DNA of 64,000 nucleotides from NCBI GenBank assembly GCA_028752905.1, contig JAQNBH010000011.1, positions 29,333,017-29,397,016 on the forward strand, in the 5' to 3' direction. Made by a program: the position numbers and the translations under genes. This document shows positions 12,919-24,135 of this stretch, piece by piece. The DNA is from Cladorhizidae sp. MBARI D1340-BT2 (lineage: Eukaryota > Porifera > Demospongiae > Poecilosclerida > Cladorhizidae). How positions within the stretch are numbered: position 1 is the stretch's first letter; each line of letters begins with the position of its first letter. The notes under the pieces were generated by a model. It was not told the DNA's origin, searched no databases, and saw only the letters and a program-made list of their open reading frames with translations.

Positions 12919-13257
12919 TGTTGGGCCCTAAACCACTCTTCTTAGGCTCAACTGGTATGCTGCCACCAGAGTTATACAGTTTCCTCTACTATTCCCAAAT
13001 AACTCAGATCACTTGTTATTGAATAAGGATAAATGTAAGAACTGCAATACATGAGGTCAGGGCTGGCTTTTATACAATAACCAGTCACCTGACCATGACA
13101 TCATATGTGGGGTGATGTGGTGATACAAGAACAATGGTAATTCACCACATGCATATGGATGTGTGGGTGACCTTATCTAATCTTAGTCAGATACTGTTTA
13201 AGCAGGCAATTGCCTGCTTATGTGAGGGCCATCCTTCTTCAGAAGGTGAGTCCGACA
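12919..13257 (-). repeat. Upstream (5') LTR of the Gmr1-like element
   Basis: The 339-bp LTR at the transcription-start side, since the element reads on minus. It begins TGTCGGACTC and ends GGGCCCAACA in element orientation. It carries a minus-strand TATAAAAG at 13067-13074 and a perfect 20-bp palindrome at 13200-13219. It matches the LTR at 8014-8352 base for base as far as I can see. Confidence 0.96.
13067..13074 (-). promoter_or_regulatory. TATA box of the LTR promoter
   Basis: TATAAAAG on the minus strand, about 183 bp from the start of the 339-bp upstream LTR. That is a plausible place for the core promoter of the genomic transcript. The transcription start itself cannot be fixed from sequence alone. 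Confidence 0.6.
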
Positions 13258-16200
13258 AACTCTGGTGTGCATCAAGCCATGAACTTTGGTGTGCATAGAG
13301 CCATGAACTATGGTGTGCATGAAGCCATGAACTCTGGTGTACATCAAGCCATGAACTCTGGTTTGCATCAAGCCATGAACTCTGGTGTGCATCAAGCCAT
13401 GAACTCTGGTGTGCATCAAGAGATGAATTCTGGTGTGTTGCCTTCATGAAGTCTATAACTAGCCATGAACTATAAATGTCTCAAGACATGAACTCTGGTG
13501 TACATCAAGCCATGAACTCTGATGTGCATCAAGCCATGAACTTTGGTGTGCATCGAGCTAAGAACGATGATGTGCATGAAGCCATGAACTCTGGTGTAGT
13601 TCAAGCCATGAACTCTGGTGTGCATCAAGCCATGAACTCTGGTTTGCATCAAGCCATGAACTCTGGTGTGCATCAAGCCATAAATTTTGGTGTGCATCAA
13701 GCTATGAACACTGTTGTGTAGCAAGACATGAACTCTGGTGTGTAGCAGTCATGAACTCTCTATCAAGCCATGAAGTCAGGCGTCTAAAGCCATGAACTCT
13801 GGTGTGTTTCAAGCCATGAACTCTGGTGTGCTTCAAGCCATGAACACTGGTGTGTATCAAGCTATTAACTCTGGTGAGCATCAAGTGATGAACTATGGTG
13901 TGCAACAAGCCATGAACTCTGGTGTGCATCAAGCCATGAACTCTGGTATGTATTAAGGCATGAACTCTGGTGTGCATCAAGCCAGTAACTCTGGTGTGTA
14001 ACAAGCTAAGAATTCTGGTCTGTAGCAAGACATGAACTGTGGTGTGTAGCAGTCATGAACTCTGTATCAAGCCATGAACTCTGGTGTGTAGCAACCCTTG
14101 AACACTGGTATGTTAAGCCTTGAACTCTGGTGTGCAACAAGTCATGATCTCTGGTGTGCATCAAACCATGAACTCAGGTGTGCATCAAGCTATGAACACT
14201 GGCATGCAGCAAGCTATGAACTCTGATGTGTATCAAGCTATGTAAGAACTATGATGTGTAGCAAGACATGAACTCTGGTGTATATCAGTCATTAACTCTG
14301 TATCAAGCCATGAACACTGGTGTCTTAAGCCATGAACTCTGGTGTGCATCAAGCCATGAACTCTGGTCTGTATCAAGCTATATGAACTCTGGTGTGTAGC
14401 AAAACATAAATTCTAGTGTGTATCAAGCTATGAACTCCAGTCTCTATTAAGCTATATAAACTCTGGTGTGTAGCAAAACATGAATTCTGCTGTGTATCAA
14501 TCAAACTATGAACTCCAGTCTATATCAAGCTGTATAAATTCTGTTGTGTAGCAAAACATGAACTCTTATGTGCATCAAGCCAAGAACTCTGGCGGTTATG
14601 ATGATATTCTAATCTGTATCAAGCTATGAACTCGTATGTGTATCAAGTTATGAGGTCTGGTGTGTATCAAGCTATGAACTCTGGCGTGTAGAAAGACATG
14701 AACTCTGGCATACAGCAAGCCATGAACTCCGGGGTGCATCAAGCCATGAAATCTGGTGTGTATCAAGCTATGAACACTGATGTGCAGCAAGACATGAACT
14801 CTGGTGTGTAGCAGTCATGAACTCTGTAACTAGCCATGAACTATAGGTGTCTCAAGCCATCAACTCTGGTGTACATCAAGCCATGAACTCTGGTGTGCAT
14901 CAAGCCATGAACTTTGGTGTGCATAGAGCCATGAACAATGGTGTGCATGAAGCCATGAACTCTGGTTTACATCAAGCCATGAACTCTGGTTTGCATCAAG
15001 CCTTGAACTCTGGTGTGCATCAAGCCATGAACTCTGGTGTGCATCAAGAGATGAATTCTGGTGTGTTGCCTTCATGAAGTCTATAACTAGCCATGAACTA
15101 TAAATGTCTCAAGCCATGAACTCTGGTGTACATCAAGCTGGTGTGCATCAAGCCATGAACTTTGATGTGCATCGAGGTAAGAACGATAATGTGCATGAAG
15201 CCATGAACTCTGGTGTAGTTCAAGCCATGAACTCTGGTGTGCATCAAGCCATGAACTCTGGTTTGCATCAAGCCATGAACTCTGGTGTGCATCAAGCCAT
15301 AAATTTTGGTGTGCATCAAGCTATGAACACTGTTGTGTAGCAAGACAAGAACTCTGGTGTGTAGCAGTCATGAACTATCTATCAAGCCATGAATTCAGGC
15401 GTCTAAAGCCATGAACTCTGGTGTGTTTCAAGCCATGAACTCTGGTGTGCTTCAAGCCATGAACACTGGTGTGTATCAAGCTATGAACTCTGGCGTGTAG
15501 AAAGACATGAACTCTGGCATACAGCAAGCCATGAACTCCGGGGTGCATCAAGCCATGAAATCTGGTGTGTATCAAGCTATGAACACTGATGTGCAGCAAG
15601 ACATGAACTCTGGTGTGTAGCAGTCATGAACTCTGTAACTAGCCATGAACTATAGGTGTCTCAAGCCATCAACTCTGGTGTACATCAAGCCATGAACTCT
15701 GGTGTGCATCAAGCCATGAACTTTGGTGTGCATAGAGCCATGAACTATGGTGTGCATGAAGCCATGAACTCTGGTTTACATCAAGCCATGAACTCTGGTT
15801 TGCATCAAGCCTTGAACTCTGGTGTGCATCAAGCCATGAACTCTGGTGTGCATCAAGAGATGAATTCTGGTGTGTTGTCTTCATGAAGTCTATAACTAGC
15901 CATGAACTATAAATGTCTCAAGCCATGAACTCTGGTGTACATCAAGCTGGTGTGCATCAAGCCATGAACTTTGATGTGCATCGAGGTAAGAACGATAATG
16001 TGCATGAAGCCATGAACTCTGGTGTAGTTCAAGCCATGAACTCTGGTGTGCATCAAGCCATGAACTCTGGTTTGCATCAAGCCATGAACTCTGGTGTGCA
16101 TCAAGCCATAAATTTTGGTGTGCATCAAGCTATGAACACTGTTGTGTAGCAAGACAAGAACTCTGGTGTGTAGCAGTCATGAACTCTCTATCAAGCCATG

Positions 16201-19200
16201 AATTCAGGCGTCTAAAGCCATGAACTCTGGTGTGTTTCAAGCCATGAACTCTGGTGTGCTTCAAGCCATGAACACTGGTGTGTATCAAGCTATTAACTCT
16301 GGTGAGCATCAAGTCATGAACTCTGGTGTGCAACAAGCCATGAACTCTGGTGTGCATCAAGCCATGAATTCTGGTATGTAGTAAGGCATGAACTCTGGCG
16401 TGCATCAAGCCAGTAACTCTGGTGTGTATCAAGCTAAGAATTCTGGTCTGTAGCAAGATATGAACTCTGGTGTGTAGCAGTCATGAACTCTGTATCAAGC
16501 CATGAACTCTGGTGTGTAGCAACCCTTGAACACTGGTATGTTAAGCCTTGAACTCTGGTGTGCAACAAGTCATGATCTCTGGTGTGCATCAAACTATGAA
16601 CTCAGGTGTGCATCAAGCTATGAACACTGGCATGCAGCAAGCTATGAACTCTGATATGTATGAACTATGATGTGTAGCAAGACATGAACTCTGGTGTATA
16701 TCAGTCATTAACTCTGTATCAAACCATGAACACTGGTGTCTTAAGCCATGAACTCTGGAGTGTGTCAAGCCATGAACTCTGGTGTGCATCAAGCCATGAA
16801 CTCTGGTGTGCATCAAGCCATGAACTCTGGTCTGTATCAAGCTATATGAACTCTGGTGTGAAGCAAAACATGAATTCTAGTGTGTATCAAGCTATGAACT
16901 CCAGTCTCTATCAAGCTATATGAATTCTGGTGTGTAGCAAGACATGAACTCTGGTGTGCATCAAGCCATGAACTCTGGCGGGTATCAAGCTATGAACTCT
17001 GGTCTGTATCAAGCTATCAACTCGGGTGTGTAGCAAGTTATGAGGTCTTGTGTGTAGCAGTCATGAACTCTGTATCAAGCCATGAAGTCTAGCGTCTCAA
17101 GCCATGAACTCTGGTGTGTTTCAAGCCATTAACTCTGGTGTGCATCAAGCCATGAACTCTGGTTTGTATCAAGCTTTTAACTCTGGTGTGCATCAACCTA
17201 TGAACTCTGGTGTGCATCAAGCCATGAACTCTGGTGTGCATCAAGCCATGAACTCTGGTGTTAAGCAAGCCATGAACTCTGGCGTGTATCAAGCTATGAA
17301 TTCTTGTCTGTAGCAACACATGAACTCTGGTGTGTAGCAGTTATGAACTCCGTATCAGGCAATGAAATCTAGTGTGCAGAAAGCCTTGAACACTGGTGTG
17401 TTAAGCCATGTACTCTGGTGTGTACCAAGCCATGAACTCTGGTTTGCATCAAGCCATGAACTCTGGTGTACAACAAGCCATGAACTCTGGTTTGCAACAA
17501 ACCATGAACTCAGGTGTGCATTAAGCTATGAACAATGAAATGCAGCAAGCTATGAACTCTGGTGTCTATCAAGCTATGTATGAACTCTGATGTGCATCAA
17601 GCCATGAACTCTGGTGTGTATCAAGCTATTAACTCTAGTGTGTAGCAAGGCATGAACTCTGGTGTGTACGAGTCATGAATTCTGTATCAAGCCATGAACT
17701 CTGGTGGCTCGAGCCAAGAACTCTGGTATGTGTCAAGCCATGAACTCTGGTGTGCATCAAGCCATGAACTTTGGTTTGCATCGAGCCATGAACTCTGGTT
17801 TGCATCAAGCCATGAACACTGGTGTGCATCAAGCCATGAACTCTGGTGTGCATCAAGCCATGAACTCTCTAGTGTGCATCAAGCCTTGAACTGTGGTGTG
17901 TAGCAAGCCATGAACACTGGTGTGCATCAAGACATGTACTTTAGTTTGCATTGAGCAATGAACTCTGGTGTGCATCAGGCCATGAACTCTGGTTTGCATC
18001 AAGCCATAAACTCTTGTGTGTATCAAGCCATGAACTCTGGTGTGCATCAAGCCATGAACCCTGGCTTGCATCAATCCATGAACTATGGTATGCATAAAGC
18101 CATGAACTGTGATGGGTATCAAGCTATGAACTCTGGTATGTAGCAAGCCATGAACATTGGTGTGTGTCAAGCCATGAACTCTGGTTTGCATCAAGTCTCA
18201 TGAACTCTTATATGCAGCAAGCCATGAACTATGGTGTGTATCAAGCTATATGAACTCTGGTGTGTAGCAAAACATGAATTCTGCTGTGTATCAATCAAGC
18301 TATGAACTCCAGTCTATATCTAGCTGTATAAATTCTGTTGTGTAGCAAAACATGAACTCTTATGTGCATCAAGCCAAGAACTCTGGTGGGTATGAAGATA
18401 TTCTAGTCTGTATCAAGCTATGAACTCGTGTGTGTATCAAGTTATGAGGTCTGGTGTGTAACAAGCTATGAACTCTGGGGTGTAGAAAGTCATGAACTCT
18501 GGCGCACAGCAAGCCATGAACTCCGGGATGCATCAAGCCATGAAATCTGGTGTGTATTACGCTATGAACTCTGATGTGCAGCAAGACATGAACTCCGGTG
18601 AGCATCAAGCCATGAAGTTTGGTGTGCATCAAGCCATGAACACTGATGGGTAGCAAACTATGAACTCTGGTGTGTAGCAAGCCTTGAACTCTGTAACTAG
18701 CCATGAACTATAGGTGTCTCAAGCTATCAACTCTGTCTGGTGTACATCAAGCCATGAACTCTGCATGAAGCCATGAACTTTGATGTGCATAGAGCCATGA
18801 ACTATGGTGTGCATGAAGCCATGAACTCTGGTGTACATCAAGCCATGAACTCTGGTGTGCATCAAGCCATGAACTCTGGTGTGCATCAAGCCATGAACTC
18901 TGGTGTGCATCAAGCCATGAACTTTGGTGTGCATCAAGCCATGAACACTGATGGTGTGTCAAGCCATGAACTCTGGTGTGCATTAAGCCATGAACTATGG
19001 TGTGCATCAACCCATGAACTCTGGTGTGCGTCACCAATGAACTCTGGTTTGCATCAAGCCGTGAACTTTGGTGTGCATCAAGCCATGAACTCTGGTTGGT
19101 ATCAAGCCAAGAACTCTGGTGTGTAGCAAGCCATGAACACTGAAGTGCAGCAAGCCATGAACTCTGGCATGAATCAAGCCATAACCTCTGGTTTGTATCA

Positions 19201-22200
19201 AGCTATCAACTCTGGTGGTTAGAAGACATGAACTCTGGTGTGTAGCAGTCATGAACTCTGTATCAAGCCATGAACTCTGGTGTATCAAGCCATGAACTCT
19301 GGAGTGTGTCAAGCCATGAACTCTGGTGTGCATCAAGCCATGAACTCTGGTGTGCATCACTAATGAACTCTGGTTTGCATCAAGCCGTGAACTTTGGTGT
19401 ACATCAAGTCATGAACTCTGGTGTGTATCAAGCCAAGAACTCTGGTGTGTAGCAAGCCATGAACTCTCGTGTGCATAATGCCATGACCTCTGGTGTGTAG
19501 GAAGCCATAAACTGCGTGCATCAAGCCATTAACTCTGGTGTGCATCAAGCCATGAACTCTGGTTTGCATCAAGCTATGAACTCTTGTGTGTATCAAGCCA
19601 TGAACTCTGAGGTGGATCAAGCCATGAACTCTGGTTTGCATCAATCCATGAACTTTGGTATGCATCAAGCCATGAACTGTGATGGGTATCAAGCTATGAA
19701 CTCTGGTGTGTAGCAAGCCATGAACATTGGTGTGTGTCAAGCCATGAACTCTGGTTTGCATCAAGTCATGAACTCTGGTATGCAGCAAGCCATGAACTAT
19801 GGTGTGTATCAAGCTATATGAACTCTGGTGTGTAGCAAAACATGAATTCTGCTGTGTATCAATCAAGCTATGAACTCCAGTCTATATCAAGCTGTATAAA
19901 ATCTGTTGTGTAGCAAAACATGAACTCTTATGTGCATCAAGCCAAGAACTCTGGCGGGTATGAAGATATTCTAGTCTGTATCAAGCTATGAACTCGTGTG
20001 TGTATCAAGTTATGAGGTCTGGTGTGTATCAAGCTATGAACTCTGGGTGTAGAAAGACATGAACTCTGGCATACAGCAAGCCATGAACTCCGGGGGTGCA
20101 TCAAGCCATGAAATCTGGTGTGTATCAAGCTATGAACTCTGATGTGCAGCAAGACATGAACTCTGGTGTGCATCAAGCCATGAAGTTTGGTGTGCACCAA
20201 GCCATGAACACTGATGGGTAACAAACTATGAACTCTGGTGTGTAGGAAGCCTTGAACTCTGTAACTAGCCATGAACTATAGGTGTCTCAAGCCATCAACT
20301 CTGGTGTACATCAAGCCATGAACTCTGCATCAAGCCATGAACTTTGATGTGCATAGAGCCATGAACTATGGTGTGCATGAAGCCATGAACTCTGGTGTAC
20401 ATCAAGCCATGAACTCTGGTGTGCATCAAGCCATGAACTCTGGTGTGCATCAAGCCAAGAACTCTGGTGTGCATCAAGCCATGAACTTTGGTGTGCATCA
20501 AGCCATGAACACTGATGGTGTGTCAAGCCATGAACTCTGGTGTGCATCAAGCCATGAACTATGGTGTGCATCAACCCATGAACTCTGGTGTGTATCACCA
20601 ATGAACTCTGGTTTGCATCAAGCCGTGAACTTTGGTGTGCATAAAGCCATGAACTCTGGTGGGTATCAAGCCAAGAACTCTGGTGTGTAGCAAGCCATGA
20701 ACACTGAAGTGCAGCAAGCCATGAACTCTGGCATGAATCAAGCCATAAACTCTGGTGTGTATCAAGCTATGAACTCTGGTGGTTAGAAGACATGAACTCT
20801 GGTGTGTAGCAGTCATGAACTCTGTAACAAGCCATGAACTCTGGTGTATCAAGCCATGAACTCTGGAGTGTTACAAGTCATGAATTCTGGTGTGCATCAA
20901 GCCATGAACTCTGGTGTGCATCAAATCATGAACTCTGGTAGGTATCAAGCCAAGAACTCTGTTGTGTAGCAAGCCATGAACTCTGGTGTGCATAATGCCA
21001 TGACCTCTGGTGTGTAGCAAGGCATAAACTGCGTGCATCAAGCCATTAACTCTGGTGTGTATCAAGCTATGAATTCTGGTGTGTAGCAAGACATGAACTC
21101 TGGTGTGTAGCAGTCATGAACTCTGTATGAAGCCATGAATTCTGGTGTGCAGCAAACCATGAATGCTGGTGTGTTAAGCCATGTACTCTGGTATGTACCA
21201 AGCCATGAACTCTGGTATGCATCAAGCCATGAATTCTGGTGTGTATCAAGCGATGAATTCTGGTGTGTAGCAAGACATGAACTCTGGTGTGTAGCAGTCA
21301 TGAACTCTGTATCAAGCCATGAACTCTGGTGTGCAGCAAACCATGAAATTTAGTTTGCATCAAGCAATGAACTCTTGTGTGCATCAAGCCATGAACTCTG
21401 GTATGCATCAAGCCATGAAATTTAATTTGCATGAAGCAATGAACTCTGGTGTGCATCAAGCCATGAACTCTGGTGTACATCAAGCCATGAACTCTTGTGT
21501 GCATCAATCCATGAATTCTGGTGTGCATCAAGCCATTAACTCAGGTGTGCATCAAGCCATCAACTTTGATGTGCAACAAGCCAAGAACTCTGGTGTGTAT
21601 CAGGCTATGAACTCTGGTGTCATGCACTCTGATGTATATCAGTCATGAACTCTGTATCAAGCCATGAACTCTGATGTCTTAAGCCATGAACTCTGGAGTG
21701 TGTCAAGCCATAAACTCTTGTGTGCATCCAGCTAGGAACTCTGGTCTGTATCAAGCTATATGAACTCTGGTGTGTAGCAAAACATAAATTCTGGTATGAA
21801 TCAAGCAAGCTATAAACTCCATTGCTATATGAATTCTGGTGTGTAGCAAGCCATGAACTCTGGCGGGAATCAAGCTATGAATTCTGGTCTGTATCAAGCT
21901 ATGGACTCTGGTGTGTAGCAAGTTATGAGGTCTGGTGTGTAGCAGTCATGAACTCTGTATTAAGCCATGAACTCTGGTGTCTCAAGCCATGAACTCCGGT
22001 TTGCAGCAAGCCATACACTCTGGTGTGCATCAAGCCATGAACTTCGGTGTGCATCAAGCCATGATCTCTGGTGGGTATGAAGCTATGAACTCTGTTGTGT
22101 AGCAAACCATTCACACAGGCATGCAGCAAGCCATGAACTCTGGCATGCAGAGGCCATGAACTCTGGTGTGTATCAAGCTATTAACTCTGGGGTGTAGCAA

Positions 22201-22320
22201 GACATGAAATTTGGCGTACAGCAAGCCATGAACTCCGGGGTGCATCAAGCTATGAAATCTGGTGTGTATCAAGCTATGAACTCTGGTGTGCAGCAAGAGA
22301 TGAATTCTGGTGTGTTGCCA
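13258..22320 (+). repeat. 24-bp satellite array, block 2, forward orientation
   Basis: Continuation of the 24-bp array after the LTR element, starting with the target duplication aactc. Recent higher-order duplications are visible: 14824-15345 recurs at 15634-16154 (offset about 810, nearly identical), and 18369-19350 recurs at about 19937-20850 (offset about 1570). One segment (746-1072, 6873-7199, 13702-14028, 16130-16456) occurs four times. I see no non-repeat gene. Confidence 0.97.
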
Positions 22321-24135
22321 GAGTACATGGCTTAACACACCAGCATTCAAGGTTTGCTGCACACCAGAGTTCATGGCTTGATACAGAGTTCATGACCGCT
22401 ACACACCAGAGTTCATGTCTTGCTACACAGACCAGAATTCTTAGCTAGATACACACAAGAGTTACTGGCTTGATGCACGCCAGAGTTCATGCCTTACTAC
22501 ATAGCAGAGTTCATGGCTTGATGCACACCAGAGTTCATAGCTTGTTGCACACCAGAGTTCATGACTTGATGCTCACCAGAGTTAATAGCTTGATACACAC
22601 CAGTGTTCATGGCTTGAAGCACACCAGAGTTCATGGCTTGAAACACACCATAGTTCATGGCTTTAGACGCCTGACTTCATGGCTTGATAGAGAGTTCATG
22701 ACTGCTACACACCACAGTTCATGTCCTGCTACACAACAGTGTTCATAGCTTGATGCACACCAAAATTTATGGCTTGATGCACACCAGAGTTCATGGCTTG
22801 ATGCAAACCAGAGTTCATGGCTTGATGCACACCAGAGTTCATGGCTTGAACTACACCAGAGTTCATGGCTTCATGCACATCATCGTTCATAGCTCGATGC
22901 ACACCAAAGTTCATGGCTTGATGCACGCCAGAGTTCATGGCTTGATGTACACCAGAGTTCATGGCTTGAGACATTTATAGTTCATGGCTAGTTATAGACT
23001 TCATAAAGGCAACACACCAGAATTCATCTCTTGATGCACACCAGAGTTCATGGCTTGATGCACACCAGAGTTCATGGCTTGATGCAAACCAGAGTTCATG
23101 GCTTGCTGTACGCCAGAGTTTATGTCTTTCTACACCCCAGAGTTCATAGCTTGATACACACCAGACCTCTTAACTTGATACATACACGAGTTCATAGCTT
23201 GATACGGACTAGAATATCTTCATACCCACCAGAATTCTTGGCTTGATGCACATAAGAGTTCATGTTTTGCTACACAACAGAATTTATACAGCTTGATATT
23301 TCATAGCTTGATTGATACACAGCAGAATTCATGTTTTGCTACACACCAGAATTCATATAGCTTGATACACACCATAGTTCATGGCTTGCTGCATACCAGA
23401 GTTCATGACTTGATGCAAACCAGAGTTCATGGCTTGACACACACCAATTTTCATGGCTTGCTACACACCAGAGTTCATAGCTTGATACCCATCACAGTTC
23501 ATGGCTTGATGCATACCAAAGTTCATGGATTGATGCAAGCCAGAGTTCATGGCTCGATGCACACCAGAGTTCACGGCTTGATACACACAAGAGTTCATGG
23601 CTTAATGCAAACCAGAGTTCATGGCTTGATGCACACCAGAGTTCATTGCTCAATGCAAACTAAAATACATGTCTTGATGCACACCAGTGTTCATGGCTTA
23701 CTACACACCACAGTTCAAGGCTTGATGCACACTAGAGTTCATGGCTTGATGCACACCAGAGTTAATGGGTTGATGCTCACCAGAGTTCATGGCTTGATGC
23801 ACACTAGAGTTCATGGCTTGATGCATACCAGAGTTCATGGCTTGATGCACACCAGAGTTCATGGCTTGATGCACACCAGTATTCATGGCTTGATGCACAC
23901 CAGAGTTCATGGCTCGATGCAAACCAAAGTCCATGGTTTGATGCACACCAGAGTTCATGGCTTGACACATACCAGATACAGAATTCATGACTCGTACACA
24001 CCAGAGTTCATGCCTTGCTACACAGAGTTAATAGCTTGATACACACCAGTGTTCATGGCTTGATGCAAATCAGAGTTCATACATAGCTTGATAGACACCA
24101 GAGTTTATAGCTTGCTGCATTCCATTGTTCATAGC
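22321..24135 (-). repeat. 24-bp satellite array, block 2, reversed orientation
   Basis: At about 22320 the same 24-bp unit switches strand and reads atgcacaccagagttcatgg on plus until 24135. Higher-order variants of the forward block are recognisable in reverse: 22430-22980 is a reversed counterpart of about 15913-16456, and 23293-24039 of about 3799-4374. The segment is therefore an inversion or inverted duplication, not a separate repeat. It abuts the ~180-bp satellite directly at about 24136. Confidence 0.95.

Larger units (their letters stand above)
8014..13257 (-). mobile_element. Complete Gmr1-like Ty3/gypsy LTR retrotransposon
   Basis: A 5244-bp element on the minus strand. Two 339-bp LTRs (8014-8352 and 12919-13257) read identical by eye, begin TG and end CA. 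They are flanked by the 5-bp duplication aactc at 8009-8013 and 13258-13262. Inside lie a primer-binding site next to the upstream LTR, a polypurine tract next to the downstream LTR, and one long ORF covering gag and pol. The pol order is protease, integrase, reverse transcriptase, RNase H. That order, with gypsy-type sequences, defines the Gmr1-like group (type element Gmr1 of Atlantic cod). There is no envelope ORF. Identical LTRs and an unbroken ORF point to recent insertion and possible activity. The target was the 24-bp satellite. The site is seen empty in parallel higher-order copies, for example around 6401-6470 and 14847-14930. Confidence 0.96.

Noticed and set aside
1..24039. Many ORFs of 60-248 codons on both strands with repeats such as QAMNSGVH, MHTRVHGL, SHELWCAS
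   Set aside because: They follow automatically from a 24-bp unit that is stop-free in four frames. Opposite-strand ORFs overlap each other and end at unit variants such as gtgtag, so nothing singles out a real protein.
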